Positions 1-7,190 of a DNA stretch of 11,492 nucleotides are shown here, one piece after another. Within the stretch, counting starts at the first letter, position 1. Each line of letters opens with the position of its first letter. The stretch is taken from contig CAJNDS010001662.1 of NCBI GenBank assembly GCA_905221605.1, forward strand, positions 1 to 11,492, written 5' to 3'. The position numbers and the translations under genes are program-made. Under the pieces are notes generated by a model, which was given only the letters and a program-made list of their open reading frames with translations, was not told where the DNA came from and ran no database searches. The DNA comes from Symbiodinium natans. Taxonomy: Eukaryota; Sar; Dinophyceae; Suessiales; Symbiodiniaceae.

Positions 1-147
1 GCGCGCACCCGCATCAGGAGCATCAGTGGGGTTGGTTTGGGGGCCTTAAAAGCATTCTATGCATGCGTTTTGCCTTCGAAAAACCTTCAGAAAACGCTGT
101 AAACACGTGTTTTTGGGCTTGGGAAGCCTTTTGGGACTCAGGAAAGG

Positions 148-166
148 GAGCATCATGAGCATCAGC
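148..166 (+). repeat. Dispersed 19-mer GAGCATCATGAGCATCAGC
   Basis: The same 19 bases occur at 148-166, 421-439 and 462-480 on the plus strand and exactly, in the opposite orientation, at 747-765. Related forms lie at 11-27 and about 558-577. The motif is made of repeated GAGCATC/CATCAG words. Four exact copies within about 620 bp, one inverted, point to a dispersed repeat family rather than chance. Its function is unknown. Confidence 0.85.
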
Positions 167-256
167 GGCCTCCCCCAGGCCATCCAAAACCCCCTTAAAC
201 ACGCCGATTGTATGTGCTTGAACGCTTGCGTGCCCACGAAACCCCCAAAAGCAAGT

Positions 257-284
257 CCCCGAATGCCCTTAAGGGCATTCGGGG
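257..284. repeat. Perfect 28-bp palindrome
   Basis: The left half is CCCCGAATGCCCTT (257-270) and the right half is its exact reverse complement (271-284), with no spacer. The symmetry stops at the flanking bases, since 256 and 285 are both T. It could extrude as a cruciform, or be the core of a palindromic repeat or the junction of an inverted duplication. No terminator role is proposed because no gene ends here. Confidence 0.92.
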
Positions 285-420
285 TCCTGCTGTTCGGGTG
301 TTTTGTAGGCACGAAGCCGTTCGAGCGCGTAAAATGAGCGATTTTAGGGGCGTTTTACGTGGACCCACAAAACACTCGGTATTTACGAGGTTTTCTGCTG
401 TTGGAACACCCCCCCAAACC

Positions 421-502
421 GAGCATCATGAGCATCAGCTGGGTCTCTGGGCCGTGGGCCCGAGCATCATGAGCATCAGCTGGGTCTCTGGGCCGTGGGC
501 CC
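421..502. repeat. 41-bp tandem repeat, two identical copies
   Basis: Positions 421-461 and 462-502 are identical 41-bp units. Each begins with the dispersed 19-mer GAGCATCATGAGCATCAGC and ends in a GGCC-rich stretch that can fold on itself. The absence of any difference suggests a recent duplication or ongoing homogenisation. Confidence 0.9.
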
Positions 503-913
503 GGAGGCCCACGAAGCCCACATGAGAAACGATGGCTCGATGATGCCCCGGACCCCCGCGCATCAGCAGCATCAGCAGACCCCCCCCCCGACGTGGGTTT
601 CGATGATGCGCACTTTGGGGGCGGGTCAAGGGCAACAAGGGTGGGGGTCGGAGGCACGCGTGAAAACCCTCATAAAAACACGGTATTTACGGTGATTTCA
701 GCGTTTTTCAGCGTTTTTTCTTGCCTTAGGTCCGCGGGCCAGGGCTGCTGATGCTCATGATGCTCGCCTGGTTTTGGGCTTCCGGTATCCCCCCCAAACC
801 TTGAAAAACCTGGTTTCGGCCTGGCGCGCGCCCCATGTGAAAAGCTAGGGTCGATGATGCGCGCCCGTGAGGGTTTAATGGGGTGCTGCGGGTGTTTTGT
901 GGCCTCGGTTTTT

Positions 914-936
914 CGTAAAAACCCATGGTTTTTACG
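914..936. repeat. Hairpin, 10-bp stem
   Basis: CGTAAAAACC (914-923) pairs exactly with GGTTTTTACG (927-936) across a three-base CAT loop. Related but less symmetrical TTTACG-containing stretches occur near 328-359, 380 and 680, so this looks like one member of a small hairpin family. The function is unknown. Confidence 0.8.
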
Positions 937-1261
937 AGGTTTTCGTGCTTTTCGCACCACCGCGTGTTGCGTCCCCTTGGATGCCGTTTCGGAGGCCTCC
1001 CGAAGGGCCCCGCGCGAATTTGAAGCAATCTTGGGCGGGGTCGGCGGCTCGGGCGCTCGCCCCTTAAAGCTAGCGCTTTAGTGCGACGCGGGCTCCGCCC
1101 TGGACCACGGGCGGCGCGGGGGCCGGATTTAATGGCTACCGCCAATGCCGCCGACCCCGACAGGAGGCCCTAGGGTTTACACAAACACCCCCATATCTAT
1201 AGGTTCTAGAGCTCAGGGGGGGCGAATAATTGAGTCTTCACGCGCAGGGAGTTGGCGCGCA

Positions 1262-1345
1262 ACCTTAAACCCTAAACCTCACACCTTAAACTCGAAACCC
1301 TGAACCCTTAAACCCCAAACTACTAAACCCTCAACCCCCTTAACC
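1262..1345. repeat. Degenerate CCCTAAA telomere-like repeat
   Basis: The segment is a run of variants of C2-5 TAAA/TGAA/CAAA, such as CCTTAAACCCTAAACC, AAACCCTGAACCC and AAACCCTCAACCC. This matches a decayed array of the CCCTAAA type (TTTAGGG on the other strand), which is the telomere repeat of plants and many alveolates and algae. It is too degenerate to be an active terminus and is followed directly by the G-rich minisatellite, so an interstitial or subtelomeric relic is the likely reading. That reading is inference. Confidence 0.65.
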
Positions 1346-1354
1346 AGGAGAGCC

Positions 1355-2580
1355 GAACCGGGGTGAGGTGGGGGGTAAGCGGTGATGGCGGGGGGGTGGG
1401 GGGGGTTGGGGGCAGAGGTAGGCGGGGGCGGGGGGGTGGTCCGGGCATGCACGGGCAGCCCCTCAAACACTTCATTTCCAAGCAAAAGGCAAGGGTAGGT
1501 CCGGGCATGCCCTAAACCCCTGACACACTTCATTTGCAAGTAAAAGGTCAGGGGTAGGGGTGAGGTGGGGGGTAAGGGGTGAGGGCGGGGGGGGGGTGGG
1601 GGGGGCCAATCAGCGCAAAGGCGAAGGGGTGAGAAGGGGTGAGCGGGGGGGCAGTGGGCGGGGTGGCAGTGGGGGGGGGGGCGGGGGGGGGGCGGGGGGG
1701 GGGATCCGGGCATGCACTGAACCCTTTAAAAAAATCATTTCCGGAGCGGGCGGGCGGTAGGGGGGGGTAGGGGTCCGGGCATGCCCTAAACCCCTGACAC
1801 ACTAGGGGTAAGGTGGGGGGTGAGGGGTGGGTGGGGGGGGGGGCGGGGGCCAGGTCGAAGGGGTGTGGGGGGGCAGTGGGCGGGGTGGGGGGGGGGGGGG
1901 GGGTCCGGGCATGAACACTTCATTTCCAAGAAGGCAAGGGGTAGGGGTGAGGTGGGGGGTCGGGGCCCGGCATGTCCTCATTCCAAGTAAAGGGGTGGGG
2001 GTGAGGGGGTGGGGGCCAAGGTTGGGGGCAGAGGCGAAGGGTGAGAAGGGGGGAGGGCGGGGTGGGCGGGGGGGGGGGCGCTGGAGCACTCATTTTGAAG
2101 TAAAAGGGGCAGAGGTGAGGTGGGGGGTAGGGGTCCGGGCATGCCCGAACACTTCATCCAAGTAAAAGGTCAGGGGTAGGGGTGAGGTGGGGGGTAAGGG
2201 GTGAGGGCCAGAGAGGGGGCGGGGAGGCAGTGGGCGGGGTGGGCGGGGGGGGGCGGGGGGGGTCCGGGCATGCCCTGGAGCCCCTCAAACACTTCATTTC
2301 CAAGGAAAAGGCAAGGGGTAGGGGTGAGGTGGGGGTGGGGGGGTCCTGGCATGGGACACACTCAGGGGTAAGGTGGGGGGTAAGGCGGGCGGGGTGGGGG
2401 GGGGGGGGCGGGGGCCAACAGACGCGAAGGGGTGAGAAGGGGGGCAGGGTGGGCGGGGGGGGGGGCGGGGGGGTCCGGGCATGCACTGAGTCTCTAAAAC
2501 ACTTCATTTCCAAGTAAAAGCATGCCCCTAAGAGGGTAAGGGTGAGGTCGAGGGGGTGAGGGCGGGGGGGTTTGGGCATG
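1355..2580. repeat. G-rich minisatellite
   Basis: About ten irregular units carry the landmark CCGGGCATG or a close variant, near 1441, 1501, 1706, 1775, 1905, 1967, 2135, 2264, 2345 and 2475. Spacings cluster near 60-70 and near 130, which suggests a base unit of about 65 bp. Many units continue with AACACTTCATTTCCAAG, an A-rich word, then GGGGTAGGGGTGAGGTGGGG and a long G tract broken by single C or T. The plus strand is extremely G-rich, and many four-run G tracts could form quadruplexes. The long proline-rich frames on the minus strand and glycine-rich frames on the plus strand follow from this composition and are not called as genes. Confidence 0.85.
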
Positions 2581-2629
2581 AGGGCAAATAGGTCTTCACT
2601 GACGCCTCCTCCGCTAAAGCAGGGGTCGG

Positions 2630-3021
2630 CGGATATTCTCCATATGAATCTTGGAATATTCTTTGGTATATCTAATTCCAGAATAATTCATTAGTATTCT
2701 TTCTTTTTAATGAGGATCAATAATTCTGGGATTTTGGGAATGGAAATTTCTTATGTCTTCAATCGATATTCATTGATTTCAATATGTTCTTATTATCATT
2801 TAATTCTAATTTTCATCGAATATAAATATATTTTAATTATATTAATATTATAATTTATTTCTTATCATATCGATGTTGGAGGATTAATTGAAATGAATCG
2901 ATTCACTCTGGGATTGGGCATTGAAAAGATATTCTAGGATTATATATTCGAAAGATTTTCTCAAATTAGAATATCTAAAGATATAAGATTAAGTATTCTA
3001 AAGATATAATTTGATATCTAC
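2630..3021. other. AT-rich non-coding stretch
   Basis: Composition switches sharply from G-rich to AT-rich near 2630. No gene, tRNA or rRNA motif is recognised. Short words such as ATATTCTA and TCTAAAGATATA recur (2968-3008), and similar ATATTCTAAGAATA words reappear at 4440-4505, so this and the segment after 4430 may share an origin. Confidence 0.55.
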
Positions 3022-3358
3022 TCTATAAAACGCTACGGTCAAACCAGCCCTATGCGGTGCGTCACGCCTCGGAGTGCCCCAGCCCCAAAATTTTCCGGAA
3101 ATTTCTGGACCCCGGCGAGCAAGCCGCTTTGGCCTACCCGGGACCCAAAATTTCCGGGAAATTTTGGGGCTTGGGCTGTGCCCTTTGAAAGGCTGGGCCT
3201 CTTCGACGGCCGCAAGCCGGATTCGCTCCCCTAAATTTCTGGAAAATTTCTGGTTCCGGGTAGCCCGAAGCCTCGGTCCCTAAATTTCCGGAAAATTTGC
3301 TTCATCGCTTTCCTAAATTTTCCGAAAATTTACACACCCAAAATGTTCAGGAAATTTA
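3022..3358 (+). repeat. Direct duplication, copy A (337 bp)
   Basis: This is the longer copy of a segment repeated at 4188-4375. It begins with TCTATAAAACGCTACGGT, shared exactly with the other copy, and ends at CAGGAAATTTA. It contains several AAATTTCCGG-type palindromes. Positions 3109-3253 have no counterpart in copy B. That gap lies between two near-identical words, GGAAATTTCTGG (3097-3108) and GGAAAATTTCTGG (3241-3253), as expected of a deletion by recombination or slippage at short direct repeats. The TATAAAA near the start resembles a TATA box, but no transcript can be supported. Confidence 0.85.
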
Positions 3359-3428
3359 GGAAACGGATGCAGCCTGATCATGTTCAGAAGCCACGGCCCA
3401 GCTCCCTAAATTTCCGGAAAATTTAGGG
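3083..3428. repeat. Array of AAATTTCCGGAAATTT-like palindromes
   Basis: Seven imperfect palindromes with the consensus CCTAAATTTCCGGAAAATTT lie near 3085, 3143, 3230, 3279, 3312, 3338 and 3404. The best is at 3404-3428, whose arms CCCTAAATTT and AAATTTAGGG flank a CCGGA centre and lack only one T for perfect symmetry. Four more copies lie in 4246-4375. The spacing varies and the intervening sequence differs, so the palindrome itself is the repeated item. It could be a miniature repeat or a site bound by a dimeric protein. Both ideas are inference. Confidence 0.8.
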
Positions 3429-3507
3429 TGCTGGGTGGCCGAAAATGTCGAAGCATTGTTGACCGCTTGAACCGTTGAGTTCAGGTGTTGATCATTTGCC
3501 ATGTTGC

Positions 3508-3533
3508 TGCATGCTTTCATTGCATGCTTTCAT
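3508..3533. repeat. 13-bp tandem duplication
   Basis: TGCATGCTTTCAT occurs twice without spacer (3508-3520 and 3521-3533). It contains the palindrome TGCATGCA at the junction of the units. Confidence 0.85.
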
Positions 3534-3543
3534 TGTTTTCAAT

Positions 3544-3693
3544 CGTGCTTTGTTTTGTGGCATTACAAAGCTAAAATATTAAACAGGACTTTTACTTCAC
3601 TTCCAAGATGAGCGCATCACCTGGCATTACCAGGATATTACGAGCGTGCTTTGTTTTATGGCATTACAAAGCGCATTACCTGGCATTACCAGG
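3544..3693. repeat. Interleaved short direct repeats with CCTGG hairpins
   Basis: A 28-bp word ending in GGCATTACAAAGC occurs at 3544-3571 and, with one mismatch, at 3645-3672, offset by 101 bp. A hairpin CCTGGCATTACCAGG (5-bp stem) occurs exactly at 3620-3634 and 3679-3693, each preceded by GCGCAT-like sequence. The second hairpin runs straight into the CGT triplet repeat. All share the core GGCATTAC, so one short sequence has probably been copied several times. Confidence 0.8.
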
Positions 3694-3719
3694 TCGTCGT
3701 CGTGCGTCGTCGTCGTCGT

Positions 3720-3766
<47 letters not shown>

Positions 3767-4187
3767 CTGCGATCGTCCGTCGTGCGTCGTCCGTCGTGCG
3801 TCGTGGGTCGTGCGTCGTGCGCCGTTCGTCGTCGTCGTCGTCGTCATCGTCGTCGTCGTGGTCGTCGTCGGGTGTCGTCGTCGTCGTCGTCGGGCGTCGT
3901 CGTCGCGCGTCGCGCGTCGCGGGTCGTGCGTCTTGCGACGTGGCGTCGGGCGTCGGGCGTCGGGCGTCTTTCGTCGGGCGTCGGACGTCGGGCGTCGGCG
4001 TCGGGTATCGTCGTCGGGCGTCGTCGTCGTCGTCGTGCTTCGGGCGTCGCACGTCTCGCGCGTCGTGCGTCGTGTGCGGCGTCGTCGTCGTCGTGCGAAG
4101 TCGTCGTCGCGTGTCGTCGTCGTGACGCGTCGTCGTCGTCGTCGCGCGCGTCATCGTCGCGCGCGTCGTCGTGCGTCGTACGTCGTT
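3694..4187. repeat. CGT/GTC triplet repeat with interruptions
   Basis: The stretch is almost entirely CGT triplets with interruptions such as GCG, GGG and CCG. The longest pure run is about 3721-3766 (15 units). Because CGT repeats contain no stop codon on either strand, several frames stay open for 150-230 codons, giving runs of Val, Ser and Arg in one direction and Thr, Asp and Arg in the other. I regard these as by-products. CpG is very frequent here although flanking AT-rich DNA has little, so the repeat is probably young or protected from deamination. Confidence 0.88.
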
Positions 4188-4375
4188 TCTATAAAACGCT
4201 ACGGTTAATTTAGTCTTATATTGTACGCTACACGAGTGTTCTAGCTCTAAAATTTTACGGAAATTTCTGGTTCTGGGTAGCCCGAAATTTCGGTCTCTAA
4301 ATTTCCGGAAAATTTGCTTCATTATTTTCTTAAATTTTCAGAAAACTTATACATCCAATATTTTCAGGAAATTTA
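4188..4375 (+). repeat. Direct duplication, copy B (188 bp, deleted and AT-shifted)
   Basis: This segment aligns with 3022-3108 and then with 3254-3358, with only one other gap (4 bp), so the lengths agree exactly (337 minus 145 minus 4 is 188). By eye there are about 34 base differences, of which about 21 are C in copy A and T here, and about 5 are G in A and A here. Only about 8 are of other kinds. If A is nearer the ancestor, copy B has lost C and G in a way that looks like cytosine deamination or drift towards its AT-rich surroundings. The two copies bracket the CGT triplet repeat. Confidence 0.85.
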
Positions 4376-4406
4376 CGTTAGCCGCCCATCGTCGTCGTCT
4401 TGCGCG

Positions 4407-4425
4407 CCGCTGCTGGAAGCAGCGG
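4407..4425. repeat. GC-rich hairpin at the end of the repeat block
   Basis: CCGCTGCT (4407-4414) and AGCAGCGG (4418-4425) form an exact 8-bp stem with a GGA loop. It sits just before the return to AT-rich DNA near 4440. There is no T tract after it and no gene before it, so a terminator call is not justified. Confidence 0.75.
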
Positions 4426-4429
4426 GTCA

Positions 4430-5560
4430 GCTCTAGTATTCTAAAAATAGATATTCTAAGAATAATTTTATATTATTTATTCTGAAATTGAATATTCTAA
4501 GAATATCAAAAAAATTATATATCTAGAAAAAATATTGAATTCAATAATCCTAAAGAAATTTCTTCATTAAATTTATTTCATGATTTAAAATCTTGAATTG
4601 ACTAATTTAAGTTATTCAATTAATATAGTTAATTTATTTGATATTTTTAAAGATTAGATCTTTATACCTAAATTATAATTAAATGATAATTAAATTATAA
4701 TTAAATTATTATTAAATTCTATTAACATTTTTTAATTATAATTATATTATAATTAAATTATACTTAAATTATGAATAAATTATCATTAAATTTTAATTAA
4801 ATTCTAATTAAATATTATCTAAATTGAAAAAGCAATATTTCGGGATTCTGTATCAAATTATTCAGAACATCCGTATGGAAAACCAAAAAAATTAGGAGAA
4901 TCTAAACAACTAAAAGAACCAAAAAAAATAATATTTCAAGGCTCTTGTGTTTTTTGTTTTCTTTTTGGTTTTATGTTCAGATTTGGTGAAGTGATTTGAA
5001 ATGTAATTCTTTTGTTTTCTATTTTTTTCTGTATTAACTTTCCTACTTGAGCCCCCCCTTTTCTTTCTAAGAAAATTGCATATTTCTATACATTTGTTTT
5101 CTGGATATTGTATATAAAGACTACTATAATTATTGGGTTTATGAATAGATTAATTTCATATTCGAATAAGATATAAAGAGTATTTGAGTAGTGGTTCTGC
5201 CCCCAAACCCTATATTCCCATGTTTAGTACTATAGTTTTTACTGGGAGGATGATATGGTTTTTGTATTTTTCAAATCTTTTCTATAAATTAAATTTGTCT
5301 AAGCAAATAATATATAGATAGTGTTGTATTAGTAGTTACATACTCAAATTCTATTTATGAAGCATTATATCATATTCTGTATATAATAAATAAATCTTGA
5401 ACTCATCCAATATTTGAATATTCATTGACTATTAGATTGGTAGAATTCTTTCGGTGCTAGCGACTTCTACACCCAAAAGCACCAATTAGAAATCTCCATA
5501 CGAGAAACTTATGTTCTTTTCTTAAATGAATACGTGAATCCCCCATAGAGATTCAGAACA
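4430..5560. other. AT-rich non-coding stretch with AATTA-type repeats
   Basis: No gene or RNA is recognised. Positions 4660-4820 are low-complexity DNA built from TTAAATTATAATT-like words. Near 4880-4973 the word AAAACCAAAAA and its complement TTTTTGGTTTT form a small inverted repeat. The word TTCTGCCCCCAAA occurs near 5195 and again near 5576, marking a short dispersed repeat at the edge of the next island. Confidence 0.55.
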
Positions 5561-5579
5561 AAAATTGAAAGGGAGACTT

Positions 5580-5935
5580 CTGCCCCCAAAATATATATCA
5601 AAGAGATTTATGCTCTTCCCATTCGGGAGCCGCAGACAAATCCAATGGAATCAAAGGCCCCATGCACTCCCACAGGAAAAGACCCGCCACCACCCCGAAT
5701 TACGGGAATGCACGGAGCCCAAACAACAGACGTACCAAAGCGGCTCCAGAACTTATCAATTTGTAGCGCGGCGGCGCCGCAGCCAGTCAAGCGAAATCAT
5801 CGCGTGAGAGTGTCAGGCATCCGTTTACAAATCTGCTCAGCGTCGGCCAGCAGCAAAGCTACCTCGCAGAGGCGTAGTGCAACCTCGTACCAATCAACAT
5901 GTAGTGAGTATTGTATGGTTGAGCAATATTTTGCC
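5580..5935. other. Isolated GC-richer island of unknown origin
   Basis: This roughly 350-bp island is much richer in G and C than the AT-rich DNA on either side. The minus strand holds an open frame from about 5935 to 5608 interrupted by a single TGA (plus-strand 5797-5799). The upper part reads HVDWYEVALRLCEVALLL and continues in a helix-like stretch, and the lower part is glycine-rich (VIRGGGGSFPVGVHG). The plus strand also has two overlapping open frames, so the open frames may only reflect composition. I recognise no family. A transferred or inserted gene piece is possible. Confidence 0.35.
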
Positions 5936-6540
5936 TAGTAGAAGTAATATTTGGCTGGAAATAAGTTTGTTGCCTAGAATTGATTACTTAAATAATTCCT
6001 TTATTTATCTAGAAAGATTTTCAAATTCCCAAATCCAAATTTCACCAGAGGTTCTCCTGAAAAGCTTGTATTTCGGCATCTTTTTATAATTGCGAATTAT
6101 TTGTGTTATGACTTTTGTGAGGCAGCAACTACTTTACTATGATAATTGTGAATTTTAAAGCCTGTCTCTTTTCAGGCATCGTGCATCAGTAGTCTTTGAC
6201 TAGTACTTCAGTAGTATTGATTTCATTATTATGAAACTCAAGTCACTTTTATTTCAATTAGTATTTAGTGCGTTATTTAGTTGAATAAAAAACAATCTTC
6301 TAAAATGAATTCATTTAGTCAATATTCAGCTATATACAAAGTGCTGTAATAGTTAAATTCATATAGGACGAATATTTGTTTTTTTCTTTCATACGCAAAA
6401 AGAAGGTACTTCAGTGGACTTTCCATATGGAATTTGATTAATACTTTGCCTTGCGAAATAACAATATCCAATAAAATAATATTCTTTGCCCTTCGAAAAA
6501 AACAAATTGCCAAGATAAATTAACTCAAACAAACGTTCAA
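5936..6540. other. AT-rich stretch, no gene recognised
   Basis: Short frames exist (for example plus 5877-6089 and minus 6319-6513), but none has a recognisable motif and their composition matches non-coding neighbours. The word GAGGCAGCA near 6119 resembles a conserved SSU rRNA word and is treated as a finding. A small hairpin GCCTG/CAGGC lies at 6160-6177. Confidence 0.5.
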
Positions 6541-6557
6541 AGCCAGCATTGTCCTAT

Positions 6558-6640
6558 CAAGATTCAAAAATATAGAGTAGCCCAATGTTGGCTTATCGGA
6601 GCCTATGAGGTGGATGTCCCCGATTGTCCTAATAGCTGTC
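6558..6640 (+). rRNA. Possible LSU rRNA domain V fragment (peptidyl transferase side)
   Basis: The segment contains AATGTTGGCTTATC (about 6582-6595), which lines up with GATGTCGGCTCATC of the bacterial 23S rRNA near positions 2490-2510. It is followed by GAGGTGGATGTCCC and AGCTGTCC, in the same order as GTAGGTCCC and GGCTGTTCGCC in 23S rRNA. Upstream, CAAGATTCA plus ATAT may match CAAGAGTTCATATCG. The order of words is right but identity is moderate and no complete helix was verified, so decay or chance remains possible. In alveolate mitochondria this part of the LSU is encoded as a separate short RNA, which would fit a stand-alone piece here. Confidence 0.42.
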
Positions 6641-6723
6641 CTTCATTGCTTGGTGCTCAAATATACGATTTTCGGATTCGTTCTTCTGACTACATTAAGA
6701 AAAGTTGAAGCAAGAGTAGGACG

Positions 6724-6930
6724 TTAAGAGGGGGGATCGATATCGTTCCCACAGGACGACCGGCCGCACTTGATGGGTCGTGTCTCTGGTCCTTTGAATT
6801 TTTGACTTGCTACTTGATCAACAGCCTCATCGAAAGTGAGATCTCCATCTAATCCTCCTAATTCACGAATTAAGCCAGATATAGATTCTCTTGGATATCT
6901 TGTCATGGCCCGAAATTCTAGGATACTCAT
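6724..6930 (-). CDS. Unassigned small open reading frame (68 codons)
   Basis: The frame starts with ATG at 6930 and ends with TAA at 6724. The predicted protein is acidic to neutral, with a central stretch ISGLIRELGGLDGDLTFDEA and a C-terminus containing two Cys (KCGRSSCGND). No family is recognised. Another minus-strand frame (7111 to 6863, 82 codons) begins with a strongly hydrophobic, membrane-like segment (VVHFFLFFILSYLIAIV) and overlaps this one by 68 bases in a different frame. A single frameshift would join them, but this is speculation. The segment is slightly richer in G and C than its surroundings. It may be non-coding. Confidence 0.25.
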   Translation of the reverse strand: MSILEFRAMTRYPRESISGLIRELGGLDGDLTFDEAVDQVASQKFKGPETRPIKCGRSSCGNDIDPPS

Positions 6931-7137
6931 TTGATCTGAAAAATTGTTTCGGTGTGATCAAGGCCTGGCATGAAGCGTAGTAGCACTTCATATATAGTAT
7001 ATTCTCATATAAATAACGAAAAGGCAATTTCATGATTAAGATGAGACCTAAAGATTGAACGATAGCTATCAAGTACGAAAGAATAAAAAACAGAAAAAAG
7101 TGTACGACCATAATCCCCCGGACTCTAAATTAAAATA

Positions 7138-7190
7138 ACTGAATTAATCAATTAATTTAATTAATTAAATTAGTTAAATTAATTCATTAA
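7138..7190. repeat. AATTA low-complexity repeat
   Basis: This is a run of TTAATTAATTAAATTAGTTAA-like words, internally palindromic. The same kind of repeat fills the window end at 11300-11492. Confidence 0.75.

Larger units (their letters stand above)
1..1260. other. GC-rich non-coding repeat region
   Basis: No gene is recognised here. Overlapping open frames exist on both strands, but none has a recognisable domain and they run through repeated DNA, so I treat them as by-products of high GC content. The stretch holds several copies of a 19-mer (148-166, 421-439, 462-480 and inverted at 747-765), a 28-bp palindrome at 257-284, and inverted repeats built on a CGTAAAA/TTTTACG core (328-334 with 353-359; 914-936). 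The composition suggests nuclear repeat DNA and is unlike the AT-rich DNA after 2630. Confidence 0.6.

Noticed and set aside
1279-2579. Long proline-rich (minus) and glycine-rich (plus) open frames
   Set aside because: They arise from the G-rich minisatellite, exist in several frames at once, and follow the repeat units rather than any protein domain.
1355-2580. CRISPR array
   Set aside because: Unit spacing is irregular, the spacers are themselves repeats, and no cas-like gene is present.
3608-4322. Frames of 150-230 codons rich in Val/Ser/Arg or Thr/Asp/Arg
   Set aside because: CGT repeats lack stop codons in every frame. The frames have no start context or domain and overlap each other on both strands.
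4407-4425. Rho-independent-type terminator
   Set aside because: The hairpin has no following T tract and no upstream gene.
5853-5864. GGCCAGCAGCAA as an SSU rRNA 530-loop word (GCCAGCAGC)
   Set aside because: The following CGCGGTAATAC does not occur, and the island is otherwise unlike rRNA.
6596-6630. GAGCCTATGAGGTGGATG resembling group II intron domain V
   Set aside because: The complementary 3' half of the domain V hairpin is missing, and the flanking words fit LSU rRNA better.
7072-7084. AGTACGAAAGAA resembling the sarcin-ricin loop of LSU rRNA
   Set aside because: The invariant GGACC part is absent and the neighbours do not pair as the helix requires.
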